Positions 19,240-28,297 of a stretch of 41,777 nt of DNA are shown here, one piece after another. Within the stretch, counting starts at the first letter, position 1, and each line of letters starts with the position of its first letter. The translations under genes were made by a program, and so were the position numbers. The stretch is from NCBI GenBank assembly GCA_001303415.1, contig LJTN01000019.1, forward strand, positions 1 through 41,777, written 5' to 3'. The stretch comes from Myxococcales bacterium SG8_38. GTDB lineage: Bacteria > Myxococcota_A > Polyangia > Polyangiales > Houyiibacteriaceae. The notes below the pieces were generated by a model, which was not told the origin of the DNA, did no database searches, and was given only the letters and a program-made list of their open reading frames with translations.

Positions 19240-20352
19240 TCAGAAGCTGGCGATCTCCTCGAGGCCCGCAACCGAGCCGAGGCCCTTTTCTAGATTTCCC
19301 TGGGTCTCGAGCGTCGCGTCCATCAACCCTGAAAGCTCAGCCAGGCGCTTGCGATATTCGCTGAAGGCATTCTGTCTCTCACCGAGCACTCCGGCGGATT
19401 GCTCCGGATTGGTCAGGATCACGTAGTTGCTAGCGTTTTGCCGCAAGTCCTGGCCCATGTAGAGCTCCTTTTCGAATGGTTTGCTGCCGCGCGTCATCCG
19501 AACCTTGACCTTGCCTGAGGGCGCATCCCCATCGGGCATGTCCACGTATACGAGCCCGCACCGGAAGCCACCCTCACCCAAGTTTGGCACGCATCCAGTT
19601 GGGCTGGTGGTAATCGCCGTCTCGTCTTGGGCCGCCTCGTCGAGCTCTTTTCGACGCGGCTCCGGCAGAACTCGGCTTGCTATCTTGTCAAACTCGTCGA
19701 AGAGCTCTCCTACCTGGCGCGCATAGAGAAACAACGCGTTGACGGTCTCTGGGCTGAACTTCGTGTAGTGAAGGCCTGCGAAGTCGGCCGCCGTAAAGGG
19801 GGTGGGCAGTGCACGAAGCTGCTCTATCGCTTCGTAGTCCACCGAAGGTCCCTCTCCGGGGCGAACCTTGGCTGCGCCCACCGCGCGGTCGAGCAGGCGC
19901 TTGGCTTCGGAAACCTGATCGGCTGCTGACCTCACTCCTTCGTAGACGGCTTTTCCGTCTCGAACGGCCACGTTGTACTCGATGCGCCTGCTCATCACCG
20001 TGGTTGCAAGCACACCGATGAACAAGCCGAGCAGCGCTGCTGCTGCACCGCTCATCAGCATGAGCTTGCGCACGCGTCGGCTCTTGCCTTCGTGCGCAGT
20101 GGCAACCGCCTGCTCGTCGACCACGATGCGCACTTCCTGTTGCGGCCTTGCCTGCGGGGACGTGGGCGCGAACGGGCCGGACCTCTTGGCAGCTTGCCCG
20201 CCGACGAAACCCGGCGGCGGCGCGACACCCCCTAGCGCTGGCGGCGGCGCGACGCCTCCCGACTCCACCTTGTTGGAGGACGGCGCAGTGTTTCTTCCGA
20301 GTCGCTCGCGTATATCGCGGACTTTCCTGGATTTTTGGGGTTCGTCTGACAT
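19240..20352 (-). CDS. Membrane protein with Pro-rich cytoplasmic tail, unknown function
   Basis: I do not recognise the family of this 370-residue protein. The N-terminus (KVRDIRERLGR) is basic, followed by a Pro/Gly-rich cytoplasmic stretch with the duplicated element GGVAPPP. A basic stop (KSRRVRKLM) precedes one membrane helix at about residues 99-118 (LLGLFIGVLATTVM). The rest is periplasmic and mainly helical, with an apparent coiled-coil part (SAADQVSEAKRLLDRAVGAA) and one short cysteine-containing segment (CVPNLGEGGFRCG). GAGGAAG precedes the ATG. The FHA gene lies downstream on the same strand, so a kinase-signalling membrane complex is possible but unproven. Confidence 0.75.
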   Translation of the reverse strand: MSDEPQKSRKVRDIRERLGRNTAPSSNKVESGGVAPPPALGGVAPPPGFVGGQAAKRSGPFAPTSPQARPQQEVRIVVDEQAVATAHEGKSRRVRKLMLMSGAAAALLGLFIGVLATTVMSRRIEYNVAVRDGKAVYEGVRSAADQVSEAKRLLDRAVGAAKVRPGEGPSVDYEAIEQLRALPTPFTAADFAGLHYTKFSPETVNALFLYARQVGELFDEFDKIASRVLPEPRRKELDEAAQDETAITTSPTGCVPNLGEGGFRCGLVYVDMPDGDAPSGKVKVRMTRGSKPFEKELYMGQDLRQNASNYVILTNPEQSAGVLGERQNAFSEYRKRLAELSGLMDATLETQGNLEKGLGSVAGLEEIASF

Positions 20353-20367
20353 TTCAGCTTCCTCAAA

Positions 20368-20395
20368 TTTATCCGTGGAAGGCCGATCGTGTCAA
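20368..20395 (-). promoter_or_regulatory. Candidate sigma-70 promoter for the Pro-rich membrane protein
   Basis: On the minus strand a perfect TTGACA -35 box (20390-20395) is separated by 16 bases from GATAAA (20368-20373); TAAATT with an 18-base spacer is an alternative -10. The predicted start of transcription would fall within or at the edge of the GAGGAAG ribosome site (20358-20364), so the leader would be very short. The divergent hydrolase gene starts 45 bases beyond it. Confidence 0.4.
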
Positions 20396-20439
20396 GGCGG
20401 GCGCACAGAACGTGCCGCTGATAGGCTTCCCCAACCCCC

Positions 20440-21321
20440 ATGATGCCACCCCCGGTCGAAGAGCGCCGCTTTGTGTCATTCGATGGCACTGAAATCGCCT
20501 ATCAGGGCGTGGGCGAAGGACGTCCGATCCTGCTGTGTAACGGCCTTGGCGGGAGCTGGGAGGCCTGGGCTCATCAGATCCAGTATTTCCGTAATCGCTA
20601 CCGGATCCTCAGTTGGGATTACCGGGGTCTCTACGGCTCGGGCACGCCCCGCAACCCGAACGCTTTGCGCATGGCGGATCACGCCCAGGACGCGCTTTGC
20701 CTGCTCCGCGAGGAGAAAGCGGAGCGGGCCGCCGTCGTAGGATGGTCGATGGGCGTCCAAGTCGGGCTGGAGATGTTTCGAGCGGCGCCCGAGCGGGTTG
20801 CTTCGATCGCCATGCTCAACGGCGTGGCCGGCAGGCCCTGGGACCACGTCTTCAACTTGAATCTGATCGGACGGTTGCTGCCGCCCGTTCTTCGAAGCTT
20901 GCGGTCCGTTCCCCGCGCGATCGAAGCGGTCGTGCGCCAGGCAACCCGCCTGCCTGATCCGGCCTCGTGGGTCAAACGCGTGGGGCTGGCCGCCGGGACG
21001 CTGGATGGGCAGGTGGTGGACGAGCTGGTCGGCAAGTTCCGGACGCTCGACATGGATATCTTCATCCGACTCCTCGAGAAGATGGGAGAGCACGATGCCT
21101 GGGATCTACTTCCTTTGATCGACGTTCCGGTGCTGATCATCGCCGGATCCCGCGACGTCTTTACTCCGCGTTCTGCAGCGGAGCGCATGGCCCGGCGCAC
21201 GCGCGGATCCGAGATCATGATCATCCCCGGGGCGACTCACTATGCCGCGCTCGAGTATCCGGAGATGATCAACCTGCGGCTCGAAAAGTTTCTGAGAGAG
21301 CGTGGTTACGAGGCGGTATGA
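20440..21321 (+). CDS. Alpha/beta hydrolase
   Basis: The 293-residue protein has the alpha/beta-hydrolase fold: an oxyanion segment LLCNGLGGSWEAW, the nucleophile elbow GWSMG (Ser in AAVVGWSMGVQVG), the acid in IIAGSRDVFTP, and the histidine in PGATHYAALE. The full Ser-Asp-His triad is therefore present. The substrate is not evident; the fold covers esterases, lactonases, epoxide and peroxidase relatives. There is no signal peptide, so it is probably cytoplasmic. It is followed after 49 bases by trpG, but there is no reason to tie it to tryptophan synthesis. A second ATG at 20443 is an equally good start. Confidence 0.88.
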   Translation: MMPPPVEERRFVSFDGTEIAYQGVGEGRPILLCNGLGGSWEAWAHQIQYFRNRYRILSWDYRGLYGSGTPRNPNALRMADHAQDALCLLREEKAERAAVVGWSMGVQVGLEMFRAAPERVASIAMLNGVAGRPWDHVFNLNLIGRLLPPVLRSLRSVPRAIEAVVRQATRLPDPASWVKRVGLAAGTLDGQVVDELVGKFRTLDMDIFIRLLEKMGEHDAWDLLPLIDVPVLIIAGSRDVFTPRSAAERMARRTRGSEIMIIPGATHYAALEYPEMINLRLEKFLRERGYEAV

Positions 21322-21370
21322 TCGAGGCTGGTTTGACGGGCTCACGCGAAGCCGCTAGCGATCGGGATCC

Positions 21371-21951
<581 letters not shown>

Positions 21952-21955
<4 letters not shown>

Positions 21956-22968
21956 TTGCCGACGCCATCAGACAGATCGTGGCCGGCCGCGATCTGTCTG
22001 CAGCTGACGTAGAGGCGGCCATGGATGCGATCCTCGATGGCAAAGCGTCACCCGCTCAGATCGCGGCGTTCGTGGTCGGGCTTCGCATGAAGGGCGAGTC
22101 ATCGGTGGAGATTGCGGCTGCGGCCCGTTCGCTTCGGCGCCACTGCGAGTCGATCCGTCCGGCGGTCGAGGGTCCGCTGTTGGATACGTGTGGCACCGGC
22201 GGCGATGGCTTGCACACGTTCAACATTTCGACGGCTGCAGCGATCGTCGCTGCGGCCTGCGGGGTGGCTGTCGCCAAACACGGGAATCGCGCAGTGTCCT
22301 CCAAAGCCGGGAGCGCGGACGTCTTGGAGGCGCTGGGCGTGCGAATCGATCTTTCCCCTGCGAAAGTTCAGCGCTGCATCGAGGAGGTCGGCATCGGGTT
22401 CTTGTTTGCACCGAGCCACCACGCGGCCATGCGACACGCGGCGCCCGTGCGGCGCGAGCTCGGAATTCGCACCTTGTTCAACTTGCTCGGGCCGCTTGCG
22501 AACCCAGCTTCGGCAACGCATCAGGTGGTGGGCGTCTACGAGGCGGCTCGCTTGGTGCAGCTCGCAGAAGCCCTCGGCTCGCTGGGCACCACTGCGGCCT
22601 GGGTAGTGCACGGCGAGGGCGGGCTGGACGAGGTCTCCCCATCCGGTCCGACTTCAGTCGCCGCCCTCGAGAACGGGCAAGTGACGACCTTCACGGTGAA
22701 GCCGACCGACTTCGGTCTGTCGGCGGTTTCGCTTGATGGGCTTCGGGGTGGCGACGCCCGAGCCAATGCAAAGGTCATTCGCGATGTCTTGAATGGCGAA
22801 GAGGGCCCGGCTCGTGCCGCGGTGGTGTTGAACGCAGCGGCAGCCTTGTGCGTGACCGGGATTGCCGACGACCCGAAATCGGGCGCGGAGAAAGCCGCCC
22901 TGGCGATCGACAGCGGCGCCGCCCGAAGGAAGCTCGAGCATTGGGCTCGGCTCACCCAGGAGCGATGA
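21952..22968 (+). CDS. trpD: Anthranilate phosphoribosyltransferase
   Basis: TrpD joins anthranilate to PRPP to make phosphoribosyl anthranilate. The 338-residue protein has the glycine-rich PRPP loop [17 protein letters not shown], followed by [21 protein letters not shown] and the anthranilate-side motif [19 protein letters not shown]. It starts at a GTG that overlaps the trpG stop, and its own stop overlaps the trpC ATG (ATGA), so the three proteins are coupled. This is the stand-alone form rather than a TrpGD fusion. Confidence 0.97.
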
Positions 22969-23762
22969 CCGACTACCTCGCGGCGATCCTCGCCCGAAAG
23001 CGGCGAGAAAACGAGCGGAGGCGCCGCCACGTGGCTGCGATGCGGCCCGTCGAGCGCCATCCGGAACCGTCCCGTGGCGAGCGGGGGATTCGGGCGCTTC
23101 GGCGTGCATCGGGTCGCGCGCCCTCGGTGATCGCCGAGGTGAAGTTTCGAAGCCCGAGCGCCGGCCAAATTCGCGCGTGGAGCCCCGGTGAGGGCGTGCG
23201 GGTGGCCCAGAGCTACGAACGCGGCGGTGCTTCGGTCATCAGCGTGCTCGCCGACGGTCCGGGTTTCGGCGGTTCTCCACTGTTGGTGCGACGCGTTGCA
23301 CGCGCGGTCCGTGTGCCGGTTCTGTACAAGGAGTTCGTTTTGGATCCGGTCCAGGTGGATCTGGCGTTCGATGTCGGCGCGTCGCTGGTCCTGTTGCTCG
23401 TTCGCGCCCTCGACGACAGGGAGCTCCGTTCGCTGATCGCTCGAACGCGCGCGCTTGGAATGGAACCGGTGGTCGAGGCCGCCAGTGTCGGCGAGGTCGA
23501 CCGTGCGATCGCGCTTGGCTCGGCCATCATCGGAGTCAATGCACGCGACTTGAGCACCTTCCGAGTCGACATGGAGGCGGCGCGAGCCGCCGTGAATCGA
23601 ATACCGCCCGAGCATGTCGCGGTGTTCATGAGTGGTGTGCGGGCCACCGGGGATTTGCGCGAGGTGGCTCGGGGCCGCGCCGATGCGGTGCTCATCGGCG
23701 AAGGGCTCATGCGCTCCGAGGATCCGGGCGCTCGTCTCTCCGAGCTCGTACGGTCGGTCTAG
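22965..23762 (+). CDS. trpC: Indole-3-glycerol phosphate synthase
   Basis: TrpC closes the ring of CdRP to indole-3-glycerol phosphate. The 265-residue barrel starts at the ATG at 22965 ([19 protein letters not shown]), within the trpD stop. The catalytic lysine motifs are present (IAEVKFRSPSAG and LYKEFVLDPVQV), as are MEPVVEA, IIGVNARDLSTF and the phosphate site MSGVRATGDL. It is monofunctional, with no TrpF domain. It ends in a TAG that shares the palindrome CTAG with the stop of pilS on the opposite strand. trpF, trpB and trpA are not in the window. Confidence 0.97.
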   Translation: MTDYLAAILARKRRENERRRRHVAAMRPVERHPEPSRGERGIRALRRASGRAPSVIAEVKFRSPSAGQIRAWSPGEGVRVAQSYERGGASVISVLADGPGFGGSPLLVRRVARAVRVPVLYKEFVLDPVQVDLAFDVGASLVLLLVRALDDRELRSLIARTRALGMEPVVEAASVGEVDRAIALGSAIIGVNARDLSTFRVDMEAARAAVNRIPPEHVAVFMSGVRATGDLREVARGRADAVLIGEGLMRSEDPGARLSELVRSV

Positions 23763-25411
23763 GCTCCCGGTAGGGTCACGCGGAAGATCGTACCCCGTCC
23801 CGTGCGATCCATCACGTCGATCCGACCCTCATGCTGGTCGACGATCTGCTTCACCAATGCGAGCCCGAGCCCGACACCGTGGCTCCTCCCCGAGTAGAAC
23901 ATGTCGAACAGCCGCTCTCGACGGTCCTCGGTGATGCCCGGACCCTCGTCAGCGACCTCCACGAATGGGCGACCGTCTCCGTTGCGCCCCGTGCGAACCT
24001 CCACCGTGCTGCGATAGGGAGACGCTTGCACCGCGTTCTTCACGAGATTCCAGAGGACCTGGCGCATCCGATCCGGGTCCACTCTGGCGATCACAGGCTC
24101 GTCGGGCGAGATTTCGTCGATTCGGAGCCCATTGCTGGGGGAAGCTTCCCCACGCGCGACTGCCACCACGTCGCTGGCGATCGAGCGCAAGTCGATTGGC
24201 TGCGGTTCGATTCTGCTCGGGCGACCGACCTGCAGCATCGTCGTGACCAACGAGTTGAGCCTGTCGACCTCGGAGATCACGATTCCGAGCAGTCGTCCAT
24301 CCTCGGGGCTGAGCGCATTGCCCTCGCGCACCATTTCCACCGATCCCGAGATGGAGCTGAGCGGATTTCGAATCTCGTGCGCAAGACCGGTGGCAAGCTG
24401 CCCGAGCACGGCGAGTTGTCGGGCTCGCTCCGCTTCGTCCCGCAGAGTCTTGATTTCGGTGAGGTCCTGAAACGACAGGAGCAAGCCCGACGGGTTGCCG
24501 CTCGCATCGACTAGAGGGCTCAAGGTATAGCCAATTGGAAACTCGGTTCCATCCGCCCGTCGGCCCACCGCGTCGGCGCGTTTCGGCGGCTCGTCCATGC
24601 GCTCCTGGGTGTAATTCGGCAACACGGTCGAGAGGGGCTGGTCGATGAGCGCTCCCGCGCGGTCTCGGAGAATGTCGCGCGCCGCGGGATTGACTCCGAG
24701 GATCCGACCGTCGTCGTCGGCGGTGATCAGGCCCGAAGAAATCGAGCGCACGATGTCGTCGTTGAGGCGCTCCAGCCTTGCCGCGCTTTTTTCTGCTTCG
24801 AGCAGGCGAGCGCCCACGACCTGTGCTCGGCGCGCCAGATTGGTGGCCAGTAGCGCGACCGCCGTGATTCCAACCAGGTTCGATACCAACGCCAGCTGAA
24901 AGTCTCGCGAGCTCAGCATGTATTGGCTCAACGGTTGGTCTGGCGGGGGCGGCAACCATCCCAGATTGAGCCCCAGCCCCTGAAGAAGGTAACAGGCCAG
25001 GCTAGCCGCCGCCGTGTAGTAGGCGGCGCGTGTTCCCAAGGTCAGCGCGGCGGTCAGGATTTGGGCGCCGTAGAGAAAGGAAAAAATGCTCCCGGCCCCG
25101 CCGGTCAGGTAGACCAAGCCCGTGATGAGCAATACGTCCAGCGTCGTGATGGAGGCAGCAACGAGATGCTCTCTACGTCCGCGAAGCAGCCAGACGCCGA
25201 ACAGGATGGACGAGCCATAGATGGCCGAAATCAAGATCAAGAGAAAGGTGGGCGTGAAGCGGCCGTATCGGATCGCGTCGAGCGCCAAGTACATGGTCGC
25301 GCCGAGCAGAACCGTCGCTACGATGAGCCGCCCGCCCAGAACCCATTGCAGGCGTCGATGCGGGTTGGGCTCCTCGCGCTGTCGAGTCCGGCTCTCGGAC
25401 GGCTGAATCAC
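23759..25411 (-). CDS. pilS: PilS-type membrane sensor histidine kinase
   Basis: The 550-residue protein has six hydrophobic segments in the first 195 residues, a PAS domain (about 215-325), the phospho-acceptor His345 in GLAHEIRNPLSS, and a GHKL ATPase domain (N box VKNAVQAS, G1 DEGPGITED, G2 GVGLGLALVKQI). This is the order of PilS, the NtrB-type kinase that controls pilA through PilR, and it overlaps pilC by four bases (GTGA). The start is the GTG at 25411. The cognate response-regulator gene pilR does not follow; trpC faces it instead, so PilR must be encoded elsewhere. The N-terminal assignment as PilS rests on context as well as fold. Confidence 0.88.
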   Translation of the reverse strand: MIQPSESRTRQREEPNPHRRLQWVLGGRLIVATVLLGATMYLALDAIRYGRFTPTFLLILISAIYGSSILFGVWLLRGRREHLVAASITTLDVLLITGLVYLTGGAGSIFSFLYGAQILTAALTLGTRAAYYTAAASLACYLLQGLGLNLGWLPPPPDQPLSQYMLSSRDFQLALVSNLVGITAVALLATNLARRAQVVGARLLEAEKSAARLERLNDDIVRSISSGLITADDDGRILGVNPAARDILRDRAGALIDQPLSTVLPNYTQERMDEPPKRADAVGRRADGTEFPIGYTLSPLVDASGNPSGLLLSFQDLTEIKTLRDEAERARQLAVLGQLATGLAHEIRNPLSSISGSVEMVREGNALSPEDGRLLGIVISEVDRLNSLVTTMLQVGRPSRIEPQPIDLRSIASDVVAVARGEASPSNGLRIDEISPDEPVIARVDPDRMRQVLWNLVKNAVQASPYRSTVEVRTGRNGDGRPFVEVADEGPGITEDRRERLFDMFYSGRSHGVGLGLALVKQIVDQHEGRIDVMDRTGRGTIFRVTLPGA

Positions 25412-26619
25412 TCCGCCTTGACTTTACCGGCAATCGAGAAGATCGGCAGGTACATCGCAATCAGAATGACGCCGACGATGCCGCCGATGAACACCATCAT
25501 GAGCGGCTCGAGCAACGAGGTCAGCGCCGCAACGGCAATGTCGACTTCGTCCTCATAGAAGTCCGCAATCTTGTTGAGCATCGTGTCGAGGGCGCCAGTC
25601 TGCTCGCCCACACCGATCATCTGAACGACCATGGGCGGAAACACATTGGTTTCCATGAGAGGCTCAGCCATCGTCCGGCCTTCGCGAATCTTGTTGGAGG
25701 TCTGCTCGATGGCCGCTTCGACGACGACATTGCCTGCAGACTTCTTCACCACGTCGAGTGCGTCGAGAATCGGAACACCTGCGGACAGCAGCGTTCCCAG
25801 TGTCCGTGTGAACCTGGCGACCGAGATCTTTCGCATGACCGGGCCGAGGATGGGAACCACCAGCAGTGTCCGATGAAAGAAGTGCTTGCCTGCCGGCTGC
25901 CGGTAGATCCAACCGATGCCGAAGACCAGCCCCGCCGTCGCGAGCACGATCCAAACGATGTTGGAAAGGAATCCTTCCGAAGCGGCGATGACGAGCTGCG
26001 TGAGCGCGGGAAGGGACTCCTCGCCGCCAAACTCGGCGAACATGCCTTTGAAGCTCGGAATGACCCAAGCCAACATGACGACCACGACGATGACCGCGAC
26101 CAAGAAGATCGCGATGGGATACACCATGGCACCACGCACCTGACGCTGGAGCTTGACCCTTTTTTCGATGTAGCCGGCGAGTCGATTGAGAATCGTGTCG
26201 AGGATACCGCCCATCTCGCCGGCGCGGACGAGGTTGACGAACAGCTCGTCGAAGAGCTTCGGATGCCGCGCCAATCCTTCGGAGAAGGTGCCACCTTGCT
26301 CGACGTGCTCTTTCACGTCCTTGAGGATGGCGTTCAGAGATTTGTTCTCTCCACGGGAAGAGAGGATGTCGAGGCATTGGACCAGGGGAAGACCCGCGTC
26401 GATCATCGTGGCGAACTGACGCGTGAAGACGACCAGCTCCTTGGGCGTGACCCCAGTGCCGAGGGCGAGCTTGAGCTGTCGGCCCTTCTTCTTGATCTTG
26501 ACCGGGTTGAGCTGCCGGGCGCGTAACCGCGACTGCACCGCTTCCTTGGTGTCCGCTTCGATGACTCCGGTCTGGACCTCGCCTGCGCGAGTGCGCGCCT
26601 CGTATACCCACTCGGCCAT
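25408..26619 (-). CDS. pilC: Type IV pilus inner-membrane platform protein
   Basis: PilC is the membrane platform on which the PilB and PilT motors act. The 403-residue protein starts at the ATG at 26619 (MAEWVYEARTRAGEVQTGVIE), with GGAG just upstream; the longer frame upstream is Arg/Ser-rich and unrelated. It holds the two repeated GspF (T2SSF) domains and three membrane helices (about 170-190, 220-240 and the C-terminal 375-395). FTRQFATMIDAGLPLVQCLDIL and FTRTLGTLLSAGVPILDALDVV are the paired family motifs. It is followed by pilS. A candidate promoter lies 36-65 bases upstream. Confidence 0.96.
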   Translation of the reverse strand: MAEWVYEARTRAGEVQTGVIEADTKEAVQSRLRARQLNPVKIKKKGRQLKLALGTGVTPKELVVFTRQFATMIDAGLPLVQCLDILSSRGENKSLNAILKDVKEHVEQGGTFSEGLARHPKLFDELFVNLVRAGEMGGILDTILNRLAGYIEKRVKLQRQVRGAMVYPIAIFLVAVIVVVVMLAWVIPSFKGMFAEFGGEESLPALTQLVIAASEGFLSNIVWIVLATAGLVFGIGWIYRQPAGKHFFHRTLLVVPILGPVMRKISVARFTRTLGTLLSAGVPILDALDVVKKSAGNVVVEAAIEQTSNKIREGRTMAEPLMETNVFPPMVVQMIGVGEQTGALDTMLNKIADFYEDEVDIAVAALTSLLEPLMMVFIGGIVGVILIAMYLPIFSIAGKVKAE

Positions 26620-26654
26620 GAATTCTCCGCCCGATCCCCTCTGGGCCTTTCGAA

Positions 26655-26684
26655 ATCCTAGCTGATTAGGAATCGTGTGGTCAA
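26655..26684 (-). promoter_or_regulatory. Candidate sigma-70 promoter for pilC-pilS
   Basis: On the minus strand TTGACC (26679-26684) and TAGGAT (26655-26660) are separated by 18 bases. They match the consensus at five and four of six positions. The predicted start lies near 26648, leaving a leader of about 30 bases that contains the pilC ribosome site. This would let pilC-pilS be expressed apart from the upstream kinase genes. Confidence 0.45.
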
Positions 26685-26702
26685 AAGGCGGAGCAATTCC
26701 GC
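26683..26702 (-). terminator. Weak hairpin after the Ser/Thr kinase gene
   Basis: On the minus strand GCGGA-ATTGC-TCCGC (26702-26688) forms a 5-bp stem followed by C and four T (26686-26683). It lies 20 bases after the kinase stop. The stem is short, so termination would be partial. The T-run runs straight into the -35 box of the pilC promoter. Confidence 0.35.
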
Positions 26703-26722
26703 TGTGGCTGCTACAAACCTGA

Positions 26723-28297
26723 TCAGTTCCGGTAGGGGTTGTCGATGTCGATGTCGACCGGGTTGGGTCTGGGCGGCTGCGGGGGACGCGTGGTCCGCTG
26801 CTCCTCGGCCGCAGTTGCGCGTGGCGTTTCGCGTGGCGCTTTTTCACGCACTCGGCGGCGGCGAGGTCTGGGGGCGGGGGCGCTGGTGTTGCGTTCCGGC
26901 GTCTCTCGCAGTCGATCCCGCTCGGGCGCTTGGTCTTTTTCCTCTATGGGAGGGCCGTCCGGCTCGGTCGAAGGCGGCGGCGAGGGCTCGTCCGGAGGAA
27001 GCTCCGAAGCGGGCTCGGGGAGTGTGACCGGCACCTCGTCCGGCGAGGTGCGCAACAGACGCCACGCGAGAAACCCCGCGTACATCAACACCACCACCGC
27101 CAGCAGCATCACGAGCCACCTCAGCAGTTGGGACTCGGGCGGGGCGGGAACGCGCGCGTCGTCCAACCCGGATGCGCGACCATGGACGAAGGACCCCGTG
27201 CCCGCGCTTTGCAGCTCCGTCGTGCTCACTCGCCCCGTGCTATCCCGCGGCATCGGGACTTTCGACGCGCCGATTTCGGCGCGTCCCAGCAACTCGATGG
27301 CATCCCGCACGCGTTGGCGCTCGTCCTGCAGCTTCTCCGCATCCAAGTCGCGAACGACTTCGGCGACATCACGCGTCTTGGCGACTCCTCCGCGTCCGGC
27401 CACCGAATCCAGGGCTTCGGAAAGCTCGTCGGCGGTCTGAAAGCGGCGATCGGGATCCCGGTCCAGGGCCTTCATCACTACTTCATCGTAAGGCTCGAGA
27501 TCCTGCCAGAGCTCCGAGGGCTTCGTGATGGGGTCGTTCAGTAGCTTGTTGAGCGTGGCGCCGTTCGTGTCGCCCTTGAACAAACGCCTTCCCGTCAGCG
27601 ACTCCCACAAGATGATTCCCACGCTGAACAGATCGGAGCGTTGGTCCGTTTCGTTGGATGCCGCCTGTTCGGGCGCCATGTACGAGAGCTTGCCCTTGAA
27701 TTGCCCGGCCCGCGTCGACGCCATGCGCACGTCCGCTTTGGCAACGCCGAAGTCGGTCAGACGGGCAATCCCGTCGGTGCCGATCAAGATGTTGTGCGGT
27801 GAGACATCACGGTGGACCAGCTTGAGAGGCTTTCCGTTCTCGTCAGTGAGCCGATGAGCCGCGCCGAGACCCTGCAGGGCGTCGATCAACACCCGAAACA
27901 CGAAGGGCCGCGGAAGTCTTTCCCCTCTCTTGGCAGCGCGTCCCAGCATCACGCCGAGATGGTTTCCCTCGATGTACTCCATGACGAGGAAGTAGCCGTC
28001 TCCCGGGCTGTCGCTGATGTCGAGGGTTGGAACGACGTTCATGTGACGAATGCGCGCTGCGAGCCGAGCTTCGTCCAAGAACATCGAGATGAACTCCTGC
28101 TCGTACGCTAGATGAGGATGAAGCACTTTGATGGCGACGAGCCGCTCGAACCCGGCGACGCCTTGGGCGCGCGCGATGTAGACCGATGCCATCCCCCCGG
28201 TAGCGAGCTGGGTCAGGATCTCGTAGCGGCCCAGCTGACGGCCCGCCATGGGCCTCGACAATCGCTCGTCTCCCGAAGCGCCAGCCGGTGCGTTCAT
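26723..28297 (-). CDS. Transmembrane Ser/Thr protein kinase in the pil operon
   Basis: The 524-residue protein is a Hanks-type Ser/Thr kinase. The ATG at 28297 was chosen because it overlaps the stop of the upstream TPR gene (TGATG). Catalytic residues are intact: LATGGMASVY (31-40), Lys57 in LVAIKVLH, Asp164 in HRDVSPHN, Asp182 in TDFGVAK and the MAPE loop. A membrane helix lies at 391-413. The extracytoplasmic tail is about 100 residues long, rich in Pro, Glu and Arg, and ends with NPVDIDIDNPYRN. It sits between pilT and pilC, and its upstream partner is a TPR membrane protein. Possible targets are pilus motor proteins or the FHA proteins, but none can be shown from sequence. Confidence 0.92.
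   Translation of the reverse strand: MNAPAGASGDERLSRPMAGRQLGRYEILTQLATGGMASVYIARAQGVAGFERLVAIKVLHPHLAYEQEFISMFLDEARLAARIRHMNVVPTLDISDSPGDGYFLVMEYIEGNHLGVMLGRAAKRGERLPRPFVFRVLIDALQGLGAAHRLTDENGKPLKLVHRDVSPHNILIGTDGIARLTDFGVAKADVRMASTRAGQFKGKLSYMAPEQAASNETDQRSDLFSVGIILWESLTGRRLFKGDTNGATLNKLLNDPITKPSELWQDLEPYDEVVMKALDRDPDRRFQTADELSEALDSVAGRGGVAKTRDVAEVVRDLDAEKLQDERQRVRDAIELLGRAEIGASKVPMPRDSTGRVSTTELQSAGTGSFVHGRASGLDDARVPAPPESQLLRWLVMLLAVVVLMYAGFLAWRLLRTSPDEVPVTLPEPASELPPDEPSPPPSTEPDGPPIEEKDQAPERDRLRETPERNTSAPAPRPRRRRVREKAPRETPRATAAEEQRTTRPPQPPRPNPVDIDIDNPYRN

Noticed and set aside
22536..23615. A 359-codon minus-strand frame opposite trpD/trpC
   Set aside because: It crosses two clear enzymes on the other strand and lacks any motif.
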